Source: Isoetes taiwanensis (taxonomy: Eukaryota; Streptophyta; Lycopodiopsida; Isoetales; Isoetaceae). Taken from it: DNA of 64,000 bases. A model generated the notes under the pieces. That model searched no databases, was not told the origin of the DNA, and saw only the letters and a list, made by a program, of their open reading frames with translations. Numbering within the stretch: the first letter of the stretch is position 1; every line of letters starts with the position of its first letter. The translations under genes were made by a program, and so were the position numbers. Of this stretch, positions 1 through 11,531 are shown in pieces. Location: the NCBI GenBank assembly GCA_021234155.1, contig JAJEKV010000015.1, forward strand, positions 10,500,101 through 10,564,100, written 5' to 3'.

Positions 1-849
1 GGTGGGTAGAAAAAGCGGGGTATAAAAAAGTCATTTGGGAGGGAAAAAAATAAGAGGGGCACAAAAATGACATTAAAAAATGACGTAAATATATGGTTGA
101 ACGTTAATATTGGCAATGGTTAAACTTTAATGTAGGTTAATATTGGTAATGGATGAGCTTGATTATTGGTAAGTATTGACAATAGCTAAACCAAAAAATA
201 AAAGATAAAAAAATCTCATGATAAATATTGGTAATAGTTGAAATATTAGTAAATATTGGCGGGGTATAGAAAAAAAGCGGGGTAAAAAAATACGTTGAAA
301 AAACAAGTATAAAATAAATGTTAATATAGTATTTTAATTTGACAATTATTTATACACCCCCAATTTCTATTTTTTTTTGCATATCACGAGGAGGTGCTTC
401 TACATATTCCATCACTTAGGGCCTCTGTGGGGATTGGAGCAAGCCAAACCCGACCAACCAAGCGATATAGTTTGAACCTTTAGGACATTGTTCTAAATCT
501 CTTTTTTTTTTTTCAAAGGTATGTACAAAATCCCCCCTTTAATTAAATCGACCTATTATTATTAGTTGTAAGGGTAAGTAGGGTAAATTATTTTTTCGGT
601 TGTTATAATGTGCATTATAGGTGCATATGATGTCCACTAGATAAATACATGGGGAGGGTCTATTTATCATAGAAACTACATAGGAAATTTATGGGAGGGT
701 AATTTTTCATAGAAAATACATAAAATAGTGTGTTTATTAAAAAATACATAGTATAGTATACTAATGTGTGCTAGTATAAAATGCTAATGTGTGCAAAATG
801 ATAGGATAGATAGATAAAATGATGCTCGCAAAAATAATCTCCGGCCCTT
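1..849. other. AT-rich sequence without a recognisable gene
   Basis: No coding potential was seen. Short phrases built on 'aatattggtaat' recur between about 100 and 270, and 'gcggggta' with flanking A runs occurs near 16 and again near 258 and 278, so the stretch is weakly repetitive. No terminal repeats or target-site duplications were found. Confidence 0.5.
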
Positions 850-1305
850 GAAATTGCCTTTTTACTCTTCGGTTGCCTTTCTCGACTTCGCGAAGTTGAG
901 AAAGGCCCTAAACCCGTTTTTTCGCTTTTTGCTGCCTTTCTCGACTCGCGAGTCGAGAAAGGGAACCCCCTAAAACCTGCGTTGGCTTTTGAGTTGCCTT
1001 TTTCACTCGCGAAGTCTAGAAAGGCCTTCTGACCCCTAAAACCTGCGTTTTTGCTTTGCTTTTCCGCCTTTCTCACTCGTGAGTCGAGAAAGGCCTTCTC
1101 GACCCTAAAACCTGTGTTTTTTTAGTTGCCTTTTCGACTCGCGAAGTCGAGAAAGGCCTTCGACCCTAAAACTTGCGTTTTTGCTTTGCTGCGCCGCCTT
1201 TCTGGCCATGAAGTCGAGAAAGGCCTTCAACTCTAAAACTTGTGTTTTTGCTTTGAGTTGCCTTTTCGACTCGCGAAGTCGAGAAAGGCCCTCATTTGTA
1301 TTTTC
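850..1305. repeat. Tandem array of about seven hairpin-forming units of roughly 62 bp
   Basis: Each unit has a T-rich stretch (often with 'tttgctttg'), then 'gccttt', a palindromic core, 'aaaggcc', and a spacer close to 'ctaaaacctgcg'. The core in the unit at 935-962 is a perfect 28-bp palindrome centred on CTCGACTCGCGAGTCGAG; other units read CGACTCGCGAAGTCG with one or two changes. Units lie near 873, 934, 994, 1057, 1121, 1189 and 1257. Arms vary but stay largely complementary. No open frame spans the array, so it is a minisatellite of stem-loops rather than a gene. Confidence 0.85.
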
Positions 1306-3123
1306 AAAAATGGCCCTAAGAACCGGTTTTATTTATTTTTTTGCCTGTAGCATCACTTGACTAACTTGATTTTGTCTTTTGCAGTCCTTATCTCGACTAG
1401 ATAGTACATGCTTGGGAGCAATGAAAAGACCAGTTCATTGAAGAAAGATGCCGAGAAGAGGGTGGTGACATCAGTTGGACATACAAGCACGTGGCCTATG
1501 AAGGAACTCCTCATACAAATTTCTATCGTCTGTAAGTTGCTCCGTGACTTGGACAGAGCTCCACGCGCCGTTTGCAGTAGGTGGTTCATGTGTGAAGAGG
1601 GTGTAATCATTGTGATAATATGACCACTATGGTCGCTTCACCCACTGTAATATATATTGTAATAAGCCCATTTATAAATATAAGGTATCTCAAAACTAGT
1701 ATTTTTTGGTGATTAAGTGAACAATTTGCTTAATTTTTGTTGGAATTTGTGATCTCTTGTCTACCCACCTAAGAAAATAGAGCCAAAATGTCTTGGTAAA
1801 GGAATTCACCCTCACGCGAAAAACTCTTATTTTGAATGACAAATAAGCCCCAAAACAGGGACTCGACTCGATATCCAAGAAAACTGGGAGAAAGCTTGGA
1901 TGCACAGTAACAAACAAAAATTCGAATTAAGGACAGTTTTCGGGTCGGGGTGCTCCTTTTTGTGTAAAATAACAGGGTTCCGAAAAAAAGTGGGAATGGA
2001 ATGAGTCCCACTTTAATTAAATACGACTTATATGTGTTTTTTGTGCACCTCTTGGTTGCCATCGCCCCATTTTCCGGCTAAAGACTTACAACACAAAAGG
2101 TATGGCCGCCTTGCTCCATCTCCCTGCTCACGCAAGCGAACCCCCATCTACCTGCATCGCCGGATAGAAGCTGCCAAGCATCCTCTAGATAGGCCGCCTT
2201 ATCCATGAATTAGTTTTTGCAAAACAAACTACCAAACAGTTTTATTTGTTGTGGTGCTTGCAGAAGTTCTGCACCGACTTGCACAGAGCTGGAGTAATCT
2301 GCAAAAAACCTCGGTAAGTTCTGCACCAACTTGCAATTGGGTCCACCCTATATAAATCAAAGTTTTGTATCAGTATTAGCAGAGAAAATTAAGTGGCAGT
2401 ATTTATTGCAGAGTGATTGATTCATTTAAAACAGCCTGCTTATTAGATGCCGAGGAATGGTTCCGGCAGAATTGTTGCTATAACACTAAGCTTCTCCCGT
2501 TTACTGTAAGGGAAAACCACCTTGGCCTTTTGTCGGGCATTTCATCGGATGTAAACTCTGTGGCACAAAAGTAACCATTTTTTCCCTTTTGAGATTCCGA
2601 TAGCCAAAAGCTCTGTCTTGATGATGATTCAAGCTTCAACTTGATAACTCTGTGAATTTGAGATTATTTCCGCTTTAGTACTCAGTCTTCTGCCGACTGT
2701 CGACTCCAGATTTCGAGTATGGTAAGCAAATTCTTAATCCATGATTTGGTTCAATCATGGTAAGCAAAATTCTGATCCATGATTTGATTCAATCTGCAGC
2801 CTGGTAAAAGGGTTTTGGGCCGGAACAGGGATGCGGATTTTTTTCTTTTTACTGAAGCAGGGAAAGCAGGGGAGCTAAATCTGTCGCCACGTCGAAGTTG
2901 GAATCTGGACTGAAGCGCAAGTTTGTGAAGACGGATTGAAGAAAGCAAAAAACTGGCAGACACAAGCATAACTGTGTTTCCTTCTTGGATTCAGATACGG
3001 CCTCTCTGTGTTAAGTGATGGGTGAAGAAGAAGCATTTGCAAAGGGAAATTGTAGAGGATGCGACGCCTAGAAGGATTTTTTTGCTAATGTTTCTGCAGC
3101 TGCATGATTGCCTGGGCAACTAT
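1306..3123. other. Intergenic stretch, no supported gene; small 38-bp tandem duplication
   Basis: No family was recognised. A stretch at about 2411-2572 reads as an open frame after a 'ttattgcag' acceptor-like site, but it ends at a stop and matches nothing I know. Two adjacent copies of a 38-bp sequence starting 'atggtaagcaaa' lie at 2719-2756 and 2757-2795. 'gttctgcacc.acttgca' is also repeated near 2265 and 2319. Confidence 0.4.
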
Positions 3124-3614
3124 GGTAACCAATCTGATTAACACGACTTTGCAGGTTAAGAGGGGGTTAATCCCCCTTGAGAGCCTGTTATGGCTGATAA
3201 ACAGGCGAGCCCGGGAGGGCGAGCCTGTTTATCTCAGCCATAATAGGCGAGCAAGGGGGATTGACCCCCTTAACCGGCAGGCAAGCTGCCTCACCCAAAC
3301 CTGCAACCACAGCTCTGATTATCACTCCCACAGCTCAGTTTATCACAGGTTTGGTATTCTCCAGAGCACAGAAAGACAAATTTGGCATCTGAATTCAATT
3401 GGTTTATCACAGTTTCGGCATCCGTGGCTGAATATTCAGCCCGTTTATCACAGGTTCGGCTGAATTCGAAGGCAAGGCTAACCGTTCCTCTGCTGTTAAG
3501 TGCCTGTTATGACCTATCACAGGCTGCAATCAACGGTGGGCAACGGTTTGATCCGAAAGCCTGCCGGTTAAGGGCTGGGTAACCAATTTGATTAACAAGG
3601 CTTTGCAGCTTAAG
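3124..3614. repeat. Foldback (hairpin) structure bounded by 37-bp direct repeats
   Basis: Direct repeats at 3124-3160 and 3578-3614 share 'ggtaaccaat.tgattaaca' and 'ctttgcag.ttaag' with a few mismatches. The first overlaps a 122-bp inverted repeat at 3154-3275 whose arms (about 3154-3210 and 3220-3275) contain 'aggggg', 'taatccccc', 'agcctgttatggctga' and their complements. Further inside, 'tttatcacag' plus 'tt.gg' occurs three times (about 3339, 3404, 3442). No coding capacity was seen. It resembles a non-autonomous foldback/MITE-like insertion, but no short TSD outside the repeats was clear. Confidence 0.6.
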
Positions 3615-4547
3615 TGTTTATCCTTCCGATCTCAGCCCTGAACAATTATGCGTGGCAGTTCAGTCTCAACTCTGTAGAACCGATTTCATCTTGCAAAACA
3701 TATATTTTGGGCCAGAAATCTTGCAAAAAGCTGTAGTAAGAAGCTATTTGCAAATTCCCTAATAGCGTACAAACAGACAATTATTTGCAAGTGCAGCTTT
3801 ATCTCGCCATGTTTACCCATCTCAGTTTGTTTACTATGTAATGCCCAAGTATCCCCATTACACCTTCAATCTCTCAGTAGCAAACACATGTTCCATGTTC
3901 CACAACTGGAGGTCTATGTGAACAAACTTGCACTAATTAAAACAACACCTTTAGAAATCTTTAGATATAGACTCATACACAAGTTTATTGAACAATCCAC
4001 TTTTTTAAGTAGTTAACTATTGCAAGAAAAGCAATATATTGCACATTTGCAAAATACAAACGTCTGAAGTGATTGATCATCTAGTGAGTGGATATCTGGA
4101 GTAGAACCCAACCCCGACGTAAACAAAATTATATAAACTCCTCAAATGTGTCACCAAAGCATCAATGTTCAGAACAAATTCTATTGAAACACTCACGTTC
4201 GTGTTGTTATGGCCATTGTCTCACTAAGCCATAGTTCACCATTTATGTCCATATATGCGTTTAGATGATACATGTATGGGTGATGGCATAGATGCAGTAT
4301 ATAAGATTATATGAACCATGAATAAGAGTTATGCTTTGCAATAGGTTAACACACCCTAAATAAATGAAAGTTTAGGACCTTAGACATGAATAATGCCATA
4401 TTCATTCTATAAAATTAAGAGACTTAAACGTCTTCAATTGCATGCTTGCAATATTTGAAATATTGCTTCATCTTTAATAACTACCAAATGCGACATGTGC
4501 ACAAGGCGCTGGCTCTGCCAGCGCTAAATTTTTGTAAATATATATTA
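3615..4547. other. AT-rich intergenic sequence
   Basis: No gene was found. A short inverted repeat 'gcgctggc tct gccagcgc' lies near 4506-4524, just left of the LINE insertion site. Confidence 0.4.
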
Positions 4548-4638
4548 TTATTATTTTCTTGTCCTCAATCTTGCGGTCATTTTAGGCGAACGTTTTAGGT
4601 GCCGTTTTGGGCGTTGCTGAAAACAGACCATAGACTAC

Positions 4639-5445
4639 ATGTCTTCTTCTGAGAAAGGGACCGGTGGGTTCACCGATGGGTCCACTGATACCATGCAGGA
4701 GCTGATTCGACTGGTTCTCCATCTCGAAAATGAATTGAAGGTAGCCAGAGACGAAATGAGATTGACAAGGGAGGAAGTTAAGATAGCCAAGGAAGAAATC
4801 GTATCATTAAAATTCCATGTTGAAGAACTCCAAGATGCAATAGAGATGACCAGGGATCAGTGAATAAAGAGGATGGGATGGGCAGACAACTGCAAATTCT
4901 GAGCAATATACTACTAAGATTACTTCAAACATTGAAACAAAGGTTTCTGATTTCTTTACACAAACGAACGCTGACGAATGGATTGCTAAAATTACATCAA
5001 ACATCGAAATAAAGGTTTCCGATCTCTTTGCTCAGGAACAACAAAGATTGTCACAACAGGAAGATCGTGTAGCAAGAAAAAAGAATGTAATGGTGGTTGG
5101 GCTTTCAGAGAATGAGATAGAAAATCCCAAAGAAGTAATGGACTGCTTTTTTCGAGAAGCTATGCATTTGATAGACCCCGATTTTATTGCATATAGATGC
5201 ATTGGCAAGAGGAATGAGGGGAGAAACGGACCAATATTGCTCAAATTTGCTACTATGGATGCAAAAATTAGAATGATGCAGCATAGAGGAAACCTGAAAG
5301 GACATAAGATATAGTCAAATGATGATTTGACAGTGCAACAACAATTCGAAAAGAAACTAATGTTGGAGGAAGTAAAGAAATTGAAAGCAGATGGAAAAAA
5401 TGCTTATATAGTGAAAAACAAAGTGATTGCCCGTGGTAGAAAATA
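4639..5445 (+). pseudogene. LINE ORF1-like protein (coiled coil plus RNA-binding-like domain), broken
   Basis: This is the first ORF of the LINE, starting at an ATG at 4639. The first 74 codons (to 4863) form a Leu/Glu/Lys-rich heptad pattern typical of the trimerising coiled coil of L1-type ORF1 proteins. After a break a second open piece (5048-5314) begins with a basic stretch and then 'NVMVVGLSENEIENP', resembling the start of the RRM-like RNA-binding domain of L1 ORF1p ('n.vi.GlpE' pattern). The frame continues with stops to about 5445. The role by family is binding of LINE RNA into RNPs. No zinc knuckle was seen in this piece. Confidence 0.55.
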
Positions 5446-5462
5446 GGAAGGCGAGGCCCTCA

Positions 5463-6561
5463 AGGTGCTTTTTTGGAACATTCATGGTTTGGATGAGCCT
5501 AAAATTTTAGGCAACAGGGATCTATTTCAATCTTATGACTTACTGCTGCTTAGTGAAACGTGGGAACATGAGTCCAATAGACTTTACTTGATTCTGTCTG
5601 GAATATGTAGGGTACAAGTAGAAGAGGCTAGGATGACATAACTGCGTCTTTTGCTATCGTACGTAAAGATAATTATAATCAATTTATCTGGATAAAAGTT
5701 GCTAGTTTTGGCTTTGTTTGCTATGTAGCATGTGTATATTTTGCACCTCTAGATCCGCATCCAGCACCAGTTTACTCAATAGTTGGACTAAATGCAGATG
5801 ATCCTTTGATACACTTGTCATAGGACATTGCACATTTTAGAGAACTTGGGCATGTATTCATTAGAGAAGACCTTAATGGTTGCATAGGCAGTAAACAGGC
5901 AACACTCCTTTCTTGAGAAGGAAATGCTTTATGGCTCTCTGAGCAAACAGAGGACAGTGCATCTTGTTTCCGTAATTCAGCCGATATGATATCAAATAGA
6001 ATGGGCAAGCATATAATCTCTATGTGTGAGTCTTTTAATATGGTGCTATACAATGGCATTGCGCAATGTCTAGGATCTCATGCTTATATTTGTCACCAGC
6101 CCAAAGGCAGTAGTGTTGTGGATTATTTGATAGGAGAGCCTGAGGATATTGACACTATTTCAGATTTTAAAGTTTTAGCAAGAAATCCTGATTTAGACCA
6201 TGCTCGTCTTGGATTTACTTTGAAAGTTATAAAACATAAGAAGCCACTAGAAGTACCACCACCCAAATTGAGGCTTACTTATAAAAGGGCTCTAGTTTAT
6301 AAGCAGTTGCTTGAAGAAAAGTTATGCATTGTATGCTGCCCTAGCACGCTTGAAGGAAAAAATGAGGTTTTGACTAATTTAACTATGCAATCAGTGGGTT
6401 CAGTATTTGGTTTTATTGAGAAAAAAAGCATAATTGAGCAAGAAGCAAATGGTTTGATGCAGAATGTTTCGCTGCTAAAGTTTGCCAAATCATGGGATCC
6501 TACTATAGTCAAGCAATACAGGAGACTAGTTAAACATAAAAAAAAAAAGAGATTGGTATAG
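5463..6561 (+). pseudogene. LINE endonuclease (EEP/APE-type) remnant
   Basis: The reading frame opens with 'VLFWNIHGL', matching the 'WN.rGl' start of APE-like LINE endonucleases, followed by 'LLLSETWEHES' (the catalytic Glu motif of this family). After several frameshifts 'REDLNGCIGS' (5860-5890) corresponds to the G-D-x-N motif with the glycine changed. 'SVVDYLI' and 'DLDHARL' (about 6112-6215) correspond to the terminal D and S-D-H motifs, with Ser changed to Leu. The longest intact piece is 5986-6561. Altered catalytic motifs and multiple stops indicate a dead copy. Confidence 0.65.
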
Positions 6562-6584
6562 GAGGCATCAAGAAAATATGATGT

Positions 6585-8049
6585 ATGTTGAAAAAATTGA
6601 TCCCAAAACATTTTTTGCAGTGCTCTAAAACTATGGGGACAATAGGTGACATCTCAAGGAATAAGCTTCTGGATTGGGTGAAGGAACTTTATAGTATTCC
6701 CCAAATAGAACAAATGATATTTGAAGGCGAGGCCAAAGAAATATTCATTGTGGCAGATGTAAAAAATGCTCTTAAGAGAATGAATAATGGGAAAGTCGGT
6801 GATTCTAATGGGCTTTGAATTGAACTATTTAAGTGGGGAAGAGATAAACTCCATGTACTGCTGACTGATCTATGCAATGAATGCCTATTAAGGGGCAAAT
6901 TTTCAGGTGAATGGTGTATTTATTCATAAATTAGGAAGCAAGAACGAAGTGAGAACAATCCTGGTAAGCAATATTTTTGCTAATATTTTTGCATTAATGC
7001 TGGAACACGAAATCTCCTCTTGGGCTGATGAACATGATATTAGAGCTGTTGGACAGGTAGGTTTCTAAAGTGTCATTCGACACTAGATCACTTAGCAACT
7101 TTAGGGTGATGAAAGAGGGTGAAAAAGGAGCTGGAAACAAAAGGTACTTGACAAGGTCAATAGAAAAGATCTTGCTTCAAGGCTGAATGATTTGAATGTT
7201 CCCGAGGATCTGAATAATGTCGTAGCTTGTTTGTATAACCAGGTATTAGTAGAACTCTCATTTCCATGTGCTGGATCAGAAAAAATGCAAATACAATTGG
7301 TGTAAAACAGGGCTGTCCATGTTCTCCTACCCTTTTTGGGTTATTTATTGATGAGCTTGAGAGCTGGTTAGCCAGACTTGGTTGTGTTGGAGCTAGAGTT
7401 GAAAAATATGTTATTCAACTACTATTGTTTGCAGATGAAATAGTGTTAATCTCCAAATCAGCTAGTGGCTTATAGCAGCATCCGAATGTCCTAGATGCTT
7501 TTTATGCTGAGAAACAAATATATATATCAATGTACAAAACTCAAAAGTTATGGTATTTGACGGCATGATAATATAGTGTTTTCTATTGGAGGAATACCCT
7601 TGCAAAAAGTGAAAGAGTATAAGTATCTTGGTGTTGAAATATCACACAATTACAGGTGGAATGTGGCAGCCCAAAAGAGGGCCTCAGGAGGTATGCTTCA
7701 CCAATGCAAGATTAATAATTTTGACCATTGGTATTTAAGACGCTTTCTATTTGGCGTGCAAGTGAAATCAGTAATTCTCTATGGAAGTCCTATTTGGGAA
7801 TCTGGCTTGTCAAGGAAGAGCTGGAATGAAATAGAAAAAGTGCAGAAAAGGTTCTTGCTTGAGGAATTTGGGGTAATGTTATTAGTAGAAGCGGGTATGT
7901 TTTCACTAGAGGTGGAGGGTTTTTGCAGGACCATAACTTGTGTTAATAGGGTGCTACACATGGAGCATGATAGATTTCCTAAATTGGCTCTAGAGCAGTC
8001 TACATCTAAAGGTTGGTATTTTGTTGTTAAACAATGGGCATATAGATAG
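6585..8049 (+). pseudogene. LINE reverse transcriptase, interrupted
   Basis: Pieces in successive frames make up an RT. The region at 6585-6818 ends in 'ALKRMNNGKVGDSNGL', the 'lk.gKa.G.DGl' motif of LINE RT block 1. At 7266-7475 'IGVKQGCPCSPTLFGLFIDELE' is the classic 'G.rQGcplSP.LF' block, followed by 'LLLFADEIVLIS', the catalytic 'yADD' box with the second Asp changed to Glu. At 7576-8049 'EYKYLGVEIS' and 'YGSPIWES' match the post-catalytic LINE pattern. Two or more frameshifts and a damaged active site argue against activity. Confidence 0.8.
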
Positions 8050-8137
8050 CTAGGTAACGCAGCTTGGCCTACATCACTTAAATTTTAGGAGATCCATACG
8101 CAGGTTTCTGAAATAGCTGTAAAGAGAATTTGGATAT

Positions 8138-8431
8138 TTGAGTCAGAAGGAGATGTTAAAAAGGAGTTTTATCTGGTCTAAGATAAATGATCTACAGGAA
8201 TATAGAGAACATCAATATCTTCTTTCCCATATAGACAGAAGAAATCGAATGCTCATGTGTCAACTAAGGTTGTCTTCGCATTCACTTCATATAGAGACCG
8301 GAAGGTGGAATGGTACTCCTCGTAATCAGAGGTTTTGTCATGGATGTTTAGAGCTAGAAGTTGAAACAGAAGAGCATGCATTTTTGAGATGTGCTGCATA
8401 TGCTGATATTCGAGATAGATATGGCATTTAA
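8138..8431 (+). pseudogene. LINE C-terminal Cys/His motif segment
   Basis: A 97-codon open segment holds 'HIETGRWNGTP' followed by 'CHGC' and, after a short spacer, 'EEHAFLRC', giving a C-x2-C ... H-x4-C pattern. A matching arrangement occurs in the minus-strand LINE at 14720-15331. It is the probable nucleic-acid-binding tail of the ORF2 protein and is separated from the RT piece by stops. Confidence 0.65.
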
Positions 8432-8669
8432 GAAACCACGCTAAACGATCTTTTTAAAATGCCAACATACCTTCTAAGTTCTTACATGAACGTTATCTGG
8501 AAAGAAAGGAAAGATATAGTGAGTCTGTTTGAATTGATGAATCACTTCGAGTCTACTTATGCCTTAGAATGACTGTCTTGAACAAAGATAATATGTATCT
8601 TTTTGCCATAGAGGCCTGGGGGCCTAAATGGCTTGATCAATACATTTACATTTACACTTATTATTTTCT

Positions 8670-9602
8670 AATTAGAAACTGAATCTAAGCCTAATACTGC
8701 CCAAGCCTCCTGTTGCGCCTTTTTGCTAGTTTTTTTGAGGACTATGAACTCTATTCAATATTTAAGGACAAGAATAAAATCTCGGTAGACAAAGATAATC
8801 CACTGAGTGAAGCAACCCTGCTATGCATAAGGTAATATACTCAAATATTCCTCAAAAATCAAGCGTCTCTTCTCAGGAGCAAGCTGAGAACATAGGTATG
8901 CCTTCACCAATCCATCATGTGCCTCGTGAAGAACTTGATCAGCACTAATTGTTAAGCCCTTGAAGATACACCATCGCCGCCCCCTTTTTCAAATAGACCA
9001 CAACCACCATCCTGAAGCTAAATGAAAAGCATGTTGCTGCAAGTTGTTCCAAATGGAAGGATAAATAGTAAGAAGCACATGTTGGCTAGTCAAGGCCACA
9101 TGGAAGAGAGAACTACGATCAAACTGGTAACTTGGTCGCATAAAAAAAAGCAAAAAATCTCACATTCTGGGTCTCATGGGTCTTTGAGAAATCAACAGAA
9201 AACTTAAGGGCATCTGGGAAATTAACATAAATCTTAAAGGCATTTGAACAATTTCAAAAAATACAAAATACTTCATATATTCGCCAAGGGCATGCCACAA
9301 AATTATCAAAACTCTGGGGCATATGATAAGATTCGTCAAAACATAGTTTTTTTTTTGGATATCTCGTAGTTTTTGATTCCCTAAAAAGAAACAAATTATG
9401 GAACCTAACATCCATATCCACCTTGGTGTGGAATGGCAGTTTACCAATTTGTAAATGGACCTAAACGTGATTATCCTTTGTCCATACGAAAACAAGCAAG
9501 GATGTTTCCTACTATTGGTCGTGGTTATTCCCAAGTTTATTGTGTAGTGGTGATCTGAAAGCAAGCACTAAACCAGAAACATTGTGGAATGTTAAAGAAT
9601 GT
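8670..9602. other. Intergenic sequence between LINE and PPR gene
   Basis: No gene was seen. It is AT-rich and contains the 3' flank of the minus-strand PPR gene. No clear plant polyadenylation signal cluster could be singled out. Confidence 0.4.
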
Positions 9603-11531
9603 CTATTGTGCCTGTGCTTCATTATCCCAATATTGTGGGTTAAAATCAGGAAAACTAGTTGAATTTTGATTGGCGACAGCACTACTCCTCGCCATTACTT
9701 CATCCAGAATAACTTGTGCTGCATCCACCCTTCCTCCCTTATTAAGTATGTTTATTAATGTATTATACAAGACCAAATCAGGAACCACACCAGCTTCTTT
9801 CATCTCATTGAAATATTTTAAAGCTTCATCTAGATTACCCATCTGCCCAAGTGCATGGATAATAATGGTGTATGAAATGACATCCGGTTGGCAACCCTTA
9901 TCTTTCATCTCCTGGAAATATGTAAGCGCCTTAGCATGATTCCCTGATTTTGCAAGTCCATCAATTAGCCGGTTGTAAACAACAACATTTGGGCTGCAAT
10001 CCTTCCGCAAAATTTCCTCAAACACTGCTTCTTGTGCATCTCCTGGTCCACGAAGGCCTTGAGTAAGCTCTTTGTAGCTTTCCAAATTCAAGATAGTGGC
10101 ACTTCCTTTCATTTTGTCATATACTTCCCTGGCTTTCGCTACCTGATTTCCTTGTAAAAGGGAACTAATAAGGGTGCCATATGTGACCATAAAAGGTTCT
10201 GAATTTTCTCCCATTTCATGGAATATTTTGCAAGCCAAACAAACATTACCAGCCTTGCAAAAGCTATCAATTAAGATTGCATAGGTGTATTCATCAGGAT
10301 AGAACCCTTCCATTTTCATATTTCTAAAAAGCTCATAAGCTTCATCAGGACTGTTTCCTAAGCAAAATGCATGAATGAGGCTGTTGTAAGTTATGATCGT
10401 GGGAGCACAGCTATTTCCATTCTCTTGCATTTTATTGAACAGTTCTCCCGCTCGTTTCAACTGACCTGTTTTCCCACAAATATGAATTAAAATGTTAAAA
10501 ACATAGGTATCAGGAGGGCAACCACTTTCTTCCATTTCCTCAAACGCTTTGAAAGCTTCACTGTGTTTGCCTGATTTTCCTAAAGCAGATATTAAAGCAG
10601 TATAGGTGACCACATCAGGCTTCAATCCAGCCTCCTTCATCTCCTTAAACCAACGTAATGCATCCCCAACTTTACCAGCTTTACCCAGACTTGCAATGAG
10701 GCTTGTATATGTCCTCACATTAGGTCGTACCTTCCTTCTTTTCATTTCCTGGAGAAGGCTCCATGCAAAATTCAAGTTACCCTCCTTTCCAAAACCATCA
10801 ATGAGAATGTTAAATGTCACAATATCTGGAGAACAGCCAGAGTCCAGCATATTCTTGTAAATCAATTCTGCATTCTTATAGTCCTTTGCATTCAGTAGTA
10901 CAGTCAAAAGGCAATTGAAAACATGCAAGCTTGGAACACGTCCAAAACTCTGGATCCTGCTTAAGGTTTTCAACGCTTCATCAGGCATTTTGGCCTTCCC
11001 ATAACTCAGTATTATAACAGCAAAGGGGTAATTTGAAGTCAGGCACCGGCATCTCTTCATTTCATGCACTAAGTCCCACATTGCAGTAAAATTTTTCTCC
11101 TTTCCAAAAACCCTCAACATTGCAATAAATGTTGCAGCATTGTGTATGTGGCCTTGTTTTGAACACCACTGGAAAAAGGCATATGCTAGTGTGGCACTAG
11201 AGAGCTTTTCCAACACAGATTCAACAATATCTGAAGTTACATTTGCTTCATCCCATCTTTTTCCAAGTTCTGATTCCCAGTTAGCATTATGAAGCAGACC
11301 AAGTATCCTGTCTGTCAATAAAAACTTCTTTGCTGATCTTCCCGCTTCACTCTTTCTATCCTGCACTTGCGAAAATTCTGATGCTGAGAAAACATAAGAA
11401 ATACAGCGAAGGAGTGACCTGCGCAGGCTTGTCCAATGGGAGCTTAAATTCACTAAGACGAACTGAGAAACATGGGATTGGGATGCTGATTCATCAAAAC
11501 TTAACGCCAAGCATTTGATCATTCTGATCAT
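9603..11531 (-). CDS. P-class pentatricopeptide repeat (PPR) protein, 642 aa
   Basis: This is an intact, intronless ORF on the minus strand starting at ATG 11531. Residues 1 to about 70 are rich in Ser, Arg and Leu and poor in acidic residues, as in an organelle transit peptide. From about residue 130 there are some fourteen near-continuous 35-residue PPR motifs with the usual 'TYN.LI..l.k.G....A..lf.eM...g..P' pattern, for example 'VTFNILIDGFGKEGNLNFA' and 'VTYTALISALGKSGKHSEA'. All repeats end P-type and there is no E, DYW or SMR domain after the last repeat, only an acidic and Gln-rich tail. By family it is a sequence-specific organellar RNA-binding protein acting in RNA processing, stability or translation. 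The RNA target cannot be assigned here. It is the only fully intact conventional host gene in the window. Confidence 0.95.
   Translation of the reverse strand: MIRMIKCLALSFDESASQSHVSQFVLVNLSSHWTSLRRSLLRCISYVFSASEFSQVQDRKSEAGRSAKKFLLTDRILGLLHNANWESELGKRWDEANVTSDIVESVLEKLSSATLAYAFFQWCSKQGHIHNAATFIAMLRVFGKEKNFTAMWDLVHEMKRCRCLTSNYPFAVIILSYGKAKMPDEALKTLSRIQSFGRVPSLHVFNCLLTVLLNAKDYKNAELIYKNMLDSGCSPDIVTFNILIDGFGKEGNLNFAWSLLQEMKRRKVRPNVRTYTSLIASLGKAGKVGDALRWFKEMKEAGLKPDVVTYTALISALGKSGKHSEAFKAFEEMEESGCPPDTYVFNILIHICGKTGQLKRAGELFNKMQENGNSCAPTIITYNSLIHAFCLGNSPDEAYELFRNMKMEGFYPDEYTYAILIDSFCKAGNVCLACKIFHEMGENSEPFMVTYGTLISSLLQGNQVAKAREVYDKMKGSATILNLESYKELTQGLRGPGDAQEAVFEEILRKDCSPNVVVYNRLIDGLAKSGNHAKALTYFQEMKDKGCQPDVISYTIIIHALGQMGNLDEALKYFNEMKEAGVVPDLVLYNTLINILNKGGRVDAAQVILDEVMARSSAVANQNSTSFPDFNPQYWDNEAQAQ

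Larger units (their letters stand above)
4560..8657 (+). mobile_element. Near full-length non-LTR retrotransposon (LINE) with 12-bp TSD
   Basis: The element is flanked by identical 12-bp direct repeats TTATTATTTTCT at 4548-4559 and 8658-8669, although they are A/T-rich and could partly match by chance. Inside, in order on the plus strand, are a coiled-coil/RNA-binding ORF1, an endonuclease remnant, a reverse transcriptase and a Cys/His C-terminal motif. The 3' end is not poly-A but a short reiteration, 'tacatttacatttacac'. Several stops and frameshifts make it inactive. Its C-terminal motif matches that of the minus-strand LINE at 14692-19019, so the two belong to related families. Confidence 0.8.

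Noticed and set aside
1408-1623. Possible 71-aa gene on the plus strand
   Set aside because: Overlaps an equally long frame on the other strand, no recognisable family, no splice or promoter context.
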